Below the pieces are notes generated by a model that had not been told where the DNA came from, ran no database searches, and worked only from the letters and a program-made list of their open reading frames with translations. This document shows, piece after piece, positions 1 to 5,499 of a stretch of 11,431 nt of DNA (within the stretch, counting starts at the first letter, position 1; each line of letters starts with the position of its first letter). Source of the DNA: an uncultured Collinsella sp. (GTDB lineage Bacteria; Actinomycetota; Coriobacteriia; Coriobacteriales; Coriobacteriaceae). Location of the stretch: NCBI GenBank assembly GCA_902475475.1, contig CABRZY010000044.1, forward strand, positions 1-11,431, given 5' to 3'. Both the position numbers and the translations under genes were made by a program.

Positions 1-53
1 AAGATCTGGACAACATGGCTGCAGCCGCCAAAAAGGCCGTGCTGGGGGAGTAG
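1..53 (+). CDS. C-terminal tail of an upstream gene (5'-truncated)
   Basis: In the frame starting at base 3 the window opens with an uninterrupted reading frame ending in a TAG stop at 51-53. Its last residues read DLDNMAAAAKKAVLGE. The alanine/lysine-rich end and the G/C-rich third positions fit the tail of a real protein rather than chance. Too little is present to assign a family. A rho-independent-type hairpin about 100 bases downstream (151-176) would serve as its terminator. The gene is convergent with the LTA-synthase-like gene across the surface-protein cassette. Confidence 0.55.
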   Translation, partial: DLDNMAAAAKKAVLGE

Positions 54-121
54 CTCCCATCGCTGACGGCGGTCGGTCTATCTTTCTAAATGAAACGTCC
101 TCCCGGGCGTCGGGGCACGAA

Positions 122-186
122 GTTCCCTGCTCTACAGTCCTGCGCAAGACGAAGGCCACATTAAGTGGCCTTCTTTGCGTGCGGAA
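122..186 (+). repeat. Left outer inverted repeat of the surface-protein cassette
   Basis: This ~65-base stretch is repeated in inverted orientation at 5382-5446. Shared blocks, read on the plus strand here, are GTTCCCTGCTC, ACAGTCCTGCGCAAGACG, the hairpin arms GAAGGCCAC and GTGGCCTTC, and CTTCTTTG followed by TGCGGAA. Differences are mainly one indel after GTTCCCTGCTC, the loop of the hairpin, and two bases before TGCGGAA. The repeat lies just outside the left 62-bp array and contains the terminator of the upstream gene. It may be only a shared terminator family, or one end of a mobile or invertible segment. Confidence 0.75.
151..176 (+). terminator. Rho-independent-type terminator of the upstream gene
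   Basis: A perfect 9-bp stem, GAAGGCCAC (151-159) paired with GTGGCCTTC (165-173), has a five-base loop and is followed by a short TTT. It lies about 100 bases after the stop codon at 53. The T-tract is short, so termination strength is uncertain. Confidence 0.55.
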
Positions 187-269
187 CTCGCGATGAACTT
201 CGTGCCCCGCCGTCCGGGAGGACGCCTCTTTATTGATGGGAGGCCTGATAGGTCGATGGTTCCGTGCCC

Positions 270-740
270 GGATGCGTCCAAAGTGGGACGGGCTTTCCGG
301 ATGGGCAGGCTTTCGAAAAATGCGTCCCGGAATTTGCCTTTGGAATGGGACGTAGTTTCCCGTTGAGGTGCTTTGCGGAAAGTGCATCCCACTCTGGGCG
401 GTCGAAGTGGGACACACTTTCCTAAAGGCGCTCCAACGGGAAATTGCGTCCCATTATTCGGTCAAGAAACGGGATGCATTTTCCCAATGAGAGCAAAACC
501 GGAAAATGCATCCCACAATCAGCCCTCAAAGTGGGACGCCGTTTCCCAATGAGGCTCAAGCGGAAAATGCATTCCGGAATTTGCGCTCAAAGTGGGATGC
601 GGTTTCCGGTTGAGGGTCTAAGGGGAAAGTGCGTCCCAGAATCGACGCTTGAAATGGGATGCAGTTTCCCGATGAGGCACTCGACGGAAAATACATCCCA
701 GAAATGGCCTTTGAGCTGGGATAAGATTTCCGCGGCATCT
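270..740. repeat. Left palindromic array, eight units with a 61-62-bp period
   Basis: The unit reads: arm A, consensus TGGGAYRYRNTTTCC; a ~13-base loop resembling AATGAGGCTCAAC; arm B, an inverted arm resembling CGGAAANTGCATCCCA; then a ~16-base linker resembling GAATCAGCGCTCAAAG. The base before each GGGA falls at 284, 346, 408, 470, 532, 593, 655 and 717, giving steps of 62 (four times), 61, 62 and 62. A degenerate half-unit precedes the first, and the last (717-740) is decayed. Flanks TGGGA and TTTCC are well kept, while the central positions vary between CG, TG, CA and TA steps. The period is not a multiple of three, so short reading frames through the array change frame at each unit and are not genes. 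Loops and linkers are also conserved, which argues against CRISPR spacers. Confidence 0.9.
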
Positions 741-750
741 CGGATTCTCA

Positions 751-826
751 AAAATGAGACACGCCGTTGGCGAAAATGAGACACGTGATATCGGGCATCG
801 GACGTATCATTTGTAAAAATGAGTCC
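751..826. repeat. Three copies of an AAAATGAG(ACAC) motif, possibly an IS-end relic
   Basis: AAAATGAGACACG occurs at 751-763 and 773-785, and a diverged AAAAATGAGTCCAC at 815-828. The first copy overlaps a small palindrome, CTCAAAAATGAG. On the minus strand these read as repeated GTGTCTCATTTT. Tandem short repeats of this flavour occur at the ends of IS21-family elements, but no transposase gene is present here. The block lies between the left array and the surface-protein start, so it might equally be an upstream regulatory repeat. Confidence 0.45.
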
Positions 827-844
827 ACTCCACTCGAATAAAGC

Positions 845-848
845 GAGG
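845..848 (+). promoter_or_regulatory. Ribosome binding site deciding the surface-protein start
   Basis: GAGG at 845-848 lies six bases before the ATG at 855. The alternative in-frame ATG at 819 has only A/T-rich sequence in front and no purine-rich site, and it would put twelve polar residues ahead of the signal peptide. The start at 855 is therefore preferred. Confidence 0.65.
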
Positions 849-854
849 TCCCTC

Positions 855-3800
855 ATGTACGTTCCACACCCCCGTATCCGTAGGCTGTCGAAAATCCCGC
901 TTGTTGGGACGGCGGCGCTTGCTGCGTTGATCGCCACGAGCGTCGCCTGCTTCACGGCCACGCCCCAGGTTGCCCAGGCGGCAGACGCGCCTGCAATCAC
1001 CGATATGACCGAGCAGGATTATCAAGCCCTGGGTCTGGGCACGAGCGAGGACATTCCGGCCGATACCGTTGGCCCCTATTCCACTGATACCCCCACGACG
1101 TTTGCCACGCGCAGCGAGGTCTATATGGCAGCTAACGGTAGCCATGGCAATCGCTACACTCTGCGCGACAAGCTCGAGAACGTCGAGCGCGGTGACATTG
1201 GCGGCAGCAGCAAACTCACCGATGGCTATGGAAGTGTGTGGGGCGCCGCAAAGTTCTGGCAAAACGTCAACAACTTCGATACGAACAGCGATCTCTACAA
1301 GCATAGCGACTACGGTGGCGGCACCTGGTCGTACCTAAGCAACAATGAGTCCTCAACAGTACTCGCCAACGACAACAACGGTTTCTCGGGCATTCACGCC
1401 ACGAGTGTTGAGTTCTGCAGCGACGCCAGCACGGGCAAAAAGAGCCGCGTTGCCGAGCTCCGTGCCTACGGCGACAGTTCCTCCACGACGATTGACGGCA
1501 AGTCATACGCCGGAAAGGTTGAGCTGGTCCTCTACTCGTTTAGCAACGGGCGTACGCGCACTCTCGACACACACCTGCCGGTGACGGTCAACACTAATAT
1601 GATGTACGAAGGCCGTTTTAAGTACCTGGATGCCGGTTACCTGCAAGAGCACGACGCCGTCTTTGATGTCGAGGCGGGCGATGTCGATGGCGACGGCGTC
1701 GACGAGCTTTTTGTCTACGCGGGCTGCTATGTCGACGAGAACGGCGTGCGCAAGGCTGTAGTCGACATGTATGACTTGGAGGGCGGCAACTGGAAGCAAA
1801 GCGTCGTCAAGATCGATGCCGGTAACGCCGCGGACTACACCACGCACAACAAGGGCGGGAACGACTCCTGGACGCAGCTTCAGTCAGCTCCTGTCGTTTC
1901 GCTAGCGGCCGGCGACCTCGATCGCGATTTTTGCGATGACCTCGCCATCGTGGTCTCGGCACCCTACGGCAAGAAGAATATTGATAAGTCGACGCATTGC
2001 GAGCTGTTTTCGTGGGATGCATCCAAGGGTGCGCTCGTCCATGTCGATGCTCTGGGCGACGCGGGCGCAATCTCCCTCTCCGCGAACGGCAAGACCATGG
2101 TCGCTGCGAATGCGACGTTCGGCACGTTTGCCGCCTACGATGAAGAAGGAAAGAAGACGGGTGAAACCGTCACGGGCCTTATTCTTGCGGGCTATGACTG
2201 GCAACGCAGCGCTTTTGATTACGGCGCTTCTGACGGCAGCAAGGGGCTGTACGGCGCGCTGTACCGCTACGCGTATTTTGACTCGGAGTCTGGCGAGTTC
2301 AAGCTTTCCGATTGCAAGGAATACAGAGACGGGCTCCTCGCCTCCTATGGGCTGATGCATGTGCCCAACAGCGCATGGAAGGATAGCGCTCAGGATAAGC
2401 GCTATCCGTGCACCTTGGCGCCTATTGCCCTTGCCACTGCCAACCTTGACGGCCTGTCCGAGCAGCTGGCGGTCGACGAGGTGCTCGTGGGCGGCGATGT
2501 GTTCCGCGACTTTGCCTGCAACACGGCACAGAGCGGGGCTCAGGGCTTGGGGTCCATGGTCGGAACCATGAGCATGAGCGGTCAGCAATACAACAGCAGC
2601 AACAAGCATGACCACAAGGGTATAGAGCAGGTGTGGATCAGCGACGTCAAGGCGGGCAGCGTCTCGGGTTCGGACCGCTATAACGAGAGCTTTATCGCTG
2701 TGGTGGGCAAGCACCGCGACGAGGACCTGCGCAAGAACGATGACTACTATTGGATGACCGCCTCGCATTTTTCGCTCGACGAGAACGGAAAGGTGCGCCG
2801 CGGCGAGGAGCAGGTGATTAGCGAGAGCAACCGTCGCGGCACTACCTACGGCACATTTATCTCGCTCGCGCTGCCCGATGTCGACAACGACAGCGTCAAG
2901 ATCACGTACAAGGACCGCTACAAGGTCTATACCAACCCGCGCGTGCTTGCCGTGCTGCAGGATGCGCCCTATGTTGAGGATCTGGAGCAGGCATACGGCT
3001 ATCTGGTGTTGGGCGGCACGTCATACGGAGAGGAAAAGGGCACGGGGACATCCCAGGGCTATACCATTGGCGCCGAGTTGGGCGTTGCCGTCGAGGTGCA
3101 GACCGGTCCGCCCCTGGTCGCGATGAATGCTTCAGTCGATTTTGCCGCCGAGGGATGCTATGACTACCGGAGCGAGCGCACGGTCAGCGCAAGCGTAAGC
3201 TATGAGTCGCATGCCGGCGAGGGTGACAAGGCCGTGCTCTACACGATTCCGATGGTCTATTACGAGTATGAGATCGAAAATGAGGAAACTGGTGGCAAGG
3301 GCGTGATGGCGGCGCCCGTGTCGCTCGGCGCGCAGACCTCGGTCGTTAATGTCGAGGCCTATGACCGCATTGCCAAACAGCACAATATGACGCCGCTCAG
3401 CTACTTTTTGACCAACCGGTCGGGAGAACCCGGAACCTATCAAACGACGCTCAACGGCGAGACTCCCGTTGGGGATTCCTTTGGCCTGGGCAAGCCTGGC
3501 GTAACGCGCGCCTACACGCACGATGGGTTTAACGGCGCCGCCGCGCAGTCGGGGGCGAGCATTGAGCAGACCATCGAAGTCGAGGAGGGCAAGGAGCAGG
3601 AGCTCGAGCTCGGCTTGACGCTGAACGGCAGCGTTGTCATGGGCGCGAAGCTTGCAAAGCACGAGTTGTTTGGCGGCCTGTGCTTTGGTGCCAACGCCGG
3701 CTTTACTGCGGGTAACTCCTCGAGTGAATCGACCGAATACGGCGGCACCGTCGACAACCTGCCCGAGGCCGCGCAGGGCAAGTACGGTTTTGTGTGGCGT

Positions 3801-4943
3801 CTGGGCGTCAACGCGGTGGATGTCGACAAGTTCGAGGCAGACTCGGGCGACAAGCTCGGCACCAAAGACACCGACCAGTTCTGGATCGTGGGCTATGACG
3901 TTAAGGACGTCGAGATGCCCGACGCGCCGGCCGTGACGGGCTTTACGGCAAACGCCGTCGATTCGACCAGCGTTACGTTTAGCTGGGACGATGTACTCGC
4001 AAACAAGAGTGGCTTTAGCTACGGCGTGGGCATGCTGCAGAGCAATGCGGCGGATGCGGTCGTCAATAGCTGGAAGATTGCCGACAACACGCAGACCTCG
4101 CTCAAGTGGGATGGGCTGCAGCCCAATACGGAGTATCGATTCGCCATCGCCGCCGTTAAGAATGGATCCACGACCGAAACAGGTATTCGCTCGGCAATCA
4201 TCACGGTCAAGACCATGCCCGATGGCATGACGATGACCGTGAGCGGACCTGCGGCGGATGCTGCGGAGGGGTCGGATCTTGGATACGACTCTTCGGTTGA
4301 GCGCACGGCGGGAAGCCACCTGACGCTCTCGGCGATTGGCCATGTGAAGCAACTCGGTGCCGACGATAGCGAAACAGGGTTGGCACCGACCTATATGTGG
4401 TACCGCAAGGGCCGCGGCGAGACAGAGTTTAAGCTCGTGGGTGCCGATGGCAACCTCGCGGCTGGAACGGCCTCAAAGCTCGAGATTGACCTGACCGCAG
4501 ACGATGACGGTGCGCAGTATTACTGCCACGTGGGATACAACGACGTGGGCCTCGACACCGGCACGACGCTCGTGAATATCGAGGCCGGGGAGACGGCGCC
4601 CACAATGGTGAACGCCACCCCGATCCGCACGCGCCGCCTGTTCTCACAGGCAAGTGCGGGCGCCAAGAAGTTCCTGGACCATACGCTGGTAAACACCGCC
4701 GGCCCAACCGATTCCGAAGGCTCAAAGGACCCCGAGACTCCTGAGACCCCGACGAACCCGGACAAGCCCAAGTCCGACAACGGAGCTAAGACCGACACCA
4801 AGGTCAAGACTACGACCACAGCGAAGAACCTCGCAAACACCGGCGACCAAACATTCGCCCTAGTCGCCACCGCAGCAGCAGCGGGAGCAACGCTCGTAGT
4901 GATAGCCCTCATCATGCTGATCAAGCGCCGCAAGACCCACTAG
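855..4943 (+). CDS. Large wall-anchored surface protein (FG-GAP/VCBS-like, FN3, Ig-like, LANTG sorting signal)
   Basis: The predicted product has 1362 residues from the ATG at 855. Residues 1-42 form a secretion signal: basic RIRRLSK, a hydrophobic core, and a likely cut after AQA (42). FG-GAP/VCBS-like segments follow. A clear calcium-loop pattern DVDGDGVDE lies at about 276-284, a second GDLDRD at about 353-358, and weaker ones near 525-550 and 670-690. These are typical of beta-propeller or adhesin folds. Residues of about 734-1015 are beta-rich with alternating hydrophobic patterning and match no family I can name. An FN3 domain spans about 1021-1120. An Ig-like domain spans about 1122-1245 (W1182, and YYC with C1224). 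A Pro/Lys/Thr-rich spacer follows, then the sorting signal LANTG (1326-1330), a hydrophobic span and KRRKTH. LAxTG motifs are associated with class E sortases in actinobacteria; no sortase is present in the window. An adhesin or glycan-binding role is inferred. Tandem TAG stops end the gene. Palindromic arrays lie on both sides. Confidence 0.92.
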   Translation: MYVPHPRIRRLSKIPLVGTAALAALIATSVACFTATPQVAQAADAPAITDMTEQDYQALGLGTSEDIPADTVGPYSTDTPTTFATRSEVYMAANGSHGNRYTLRDKLENVERGDIGGSSKLTDGYGSVWGAAKFWQNVNNFDTNSDLYKHSDYGGGTWSYLSNNESSTVLANDNNGFSGIHATSVEFCSDASTGKKSRVAELRAYGDSSSTTIDGKSYAGKVELVLYSFSNGRTRTLDTHLPVTVNTNMMYEGRFKYLDAGYLQEHDAVFDVEAGDVDGDGVDELFVYAGCYVDENGVRKAVVDMYDLEGGNWKQSVVKIDAGNAADYTTHNKGGNDSWTQLQSAPVVSLAAGDLDRDFCDDLAIVVSAPYGKKNIDKSTHCELFSWDASKGALVHVDALGDAGAISLSANGKTMVAANATFGTFAAYDEEGKKTGETVTGLILAGYDWQRSAFDYGASDGSKGLYGALYRYAYFDSESGEFKLSDCKEYRDGLLASYGLMHVPNSAWKDSAQDKRYPCTLAPIALATANLDGLSEQLAVDEVLVGGDVFRDFACNTAQSGAQGLGSMVGTMSMSGQQYNSSNKHDHKGIEQVWISDVKAGSVSGSDRYNESFIAVVGKHRDEDLRKNDDYYWMTASHFSLDENGKVRRGEEQVISESNRRGTTYGTFISLALPDVDNDSVKITYKDRYKVYTNPRVLAVLQDAPYVEDLEQAYGYLVLGGTSYGEEKGTGTSQGYTIGAELGVAVEVQTGPPLVAMNASVDFAAEGCYDYRSERTVSASVSYESHAGEGDKAVLYTIPMVYYEYEIENEETGGKGVMAAPVSLGAQTSVVNVEAYDRIAKQHNMTPLSYFLTNRSGEPGTYQTTLNGETPVGDSFGLGKPGVTRAYTHDGFNGAAAQSGASIEQTIEVEEGKEQELELGLTLNGSVVMGAKLAKHELFGGLCFGANAGFTAGNSSSESTEYGGTVDNLPEAAQGKYGFVWRLGVNAVDVDKFEADSGDKLGTKDTDQFWIVGYDVKDVEMPDAPAVTGFTANAVDSTSVTFSWDDVLANKSGFSYGVGMLQSNAADAVVNSWKIADNTQTSLKWDGLQPNTEYRFAIAAVKNGSTTETGIRSAIITVKTMPDGMTMTVSGPAADAAEGSDLGYDSSVERTAGSHLTLSAIGHVKQLGADDSETGLAPTYMWYRKGRGETEFKLVGADGNLAAGTASKLEIDLTADDDGAQYYCHVGYNDVGLDTGTTLVNIEAGETAPTMVNATPIRTRRLFSQASAGAKKFLDHTLVNTAGPTDSEGSKDPETPETPTNPDKPKSDNGAKTDTKVKTTTTAKNLANTGDQTFALVATAAAAGATLVVIALIMLIKRRKTH

Positions 4944-4971
4944 TAGCCAGTCGAACATATCGACAACCCAA

Positions 4972-5008
4972 AAACCCGGGTAGCCAAAAAACAGGCCACC
5001 CGGGTTTT
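4972..5008 (+). terminator. Rho-independent terminator of the surface-protein gene
   Basis: AAACCCGGGT (4972-4981) pairs perfectly with ACCCGGGTTT (4998-5007), and one more T follows before the sequence changes. The stem lies 28 bases after the stop codon. The T-rich right edge merges with the TTTTC of the first degenerate unit of the right array, so array and terminator abut directly. Confidence 0.8.
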
Positions 5009-5386
5009 CTGTTGAGTGGAGACTCCGCAAGCGGAAACTGCATCCCACAATTAGCGCCCGGAACGGGACACATTTTCCGTCAAGCCCTCATCCGGAAAAT
5101 CCATCCCAGTTTGAGCGCCCAGACCGGGACGCACTTTCCCAAAGGGTCCTCAACGGGAAACTGCGTCCCATAATTAGGCGGGAAATGGGATGAACTTTCC
5201 CAATGAGAGCCAACCGGAAACCACGTCCCAGAATCAGCCCCCAAAGTGGGACGCATTTTCCCAACGAGCCTCAACCGGAAAATACATCCCGGAATCCAGC
5301 TGAATAGTGGGACACACTTTCCCAATCGGGTCCCAAGCGGAAACTGCATCCCATTCCAGACAAGAATTCCGGGACACACTTTCCGC
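5005..5386. repeat. Right palindromic array, six units plus a leading partial, 61-62-bp period
   Basis: This is the same unit as in the left array. The base before GGGA falls at 5064, 5125, 5186, 5247, 5308 and 5370, giving steps of 61, 61, 61, 61 and 62. A leading partial unit, with the arm CGGAAACTGCATCCCA near 5031-5046, sits against the terminator. The last unit is cut off after its first arm at the outer inverted repeat. Loop (AATGAG.., AACGAG..) and linker (GAATCAGCCC..CAAAG) read in the same direction as on the left, so the two arrays are direct repeats of each other around the gene. The best cross-array match is the segment around 510-555 against the one around 5229-5275. Confidence 0.9.
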
Positions 5387-5446
5387 AAACAAAGAAGGCC
5401 ACATAACGTGGCCTTCGTCTTGCGCAGGACTGTCCGAGCAGGGAAC
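5382..5446 (-). repeat. Right outer inverted repeat of the surface-protein cassette
   Basis: This is the inverted partner of 122-186. Reading the minus strand from 5446 downwards gives GTTCCCTGCTC, then ACAGTCCTGCGCAAGACG, then GAAGGCCAC, a different five-base loop, GTGGCCTTC, TTTG and TGCGGAA. Its inner edge merges into the last arm of the right array. It carries the probable terminator of the LTA-synthase-like gene. The spacing between the outer edges of the two repeats is about 5.3 kb. Confidence 0.75.
5388..5416 (-). terminator. Terminator of the LTA-synthase-like gene
   Basis: The hairpin has arms GAAGGCCAC (5394-5402) and GTGGCCTTC (5408-5416), followed on the minus strand by TTTGTTTG. 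It lies about 84 bases beyond the stop codon of the minus-strand gene. The stem is identical to the one at 151-173, with a different loop. Confidence 0.6.
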
Positions 5447-5499
5447 CTTATATGCCTCCGCCTGGACAGACGTTTCAGTTGTGGCTCAGCAGCTAGCAG

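Larger units (their letters stand above)
96..224. repeat. 29-bp imperfect inverted repeat forming a large stem around a terminator hairpin
   Basis: Bases 96-124 (beginning CGTCCTCCCGG and ending GGGGCACGAAGTT) are the reverse complement of bases 196-224, with 27 of 29 positions matching. The two arms are 71 bases apart, and the spacer contains a separate short hairpin (151-173). As RNA or extruded DNA the block would fold into a long stem with a nested hairpin. The right-hand copy of the terminator at 5394-5416 is not followed by these arms, so this palindrome is private to the left side. It could be the remnant of a small non-autonomous element or a structured 3' UTR of the upstream gene; the sequence does not decide. 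Confidence 0.75.

Noticed and set aside
270..740. CRISPR array
   Set aside because: Repeats alternate in orientation, and the intervening loops and linkers are similar to each other rather than unique. No cas genes are nearby.
444..779. Reading frame of 111 codons through the left array, and similar frames on the other strand
   Set aside because: The repeat period of 61-62 bp is not a multiple of three, so the same DNA unit is read in a different frame each time. The ribosome binding site is poor, and the frame simply rides on the repeat.
819..854. ATG at 819 as start of the surface protein
   Set aside because: It has no ribosome binding site, whereas the ATG at 855 has GAGG six bases upstream and gives a normal signal peptide.
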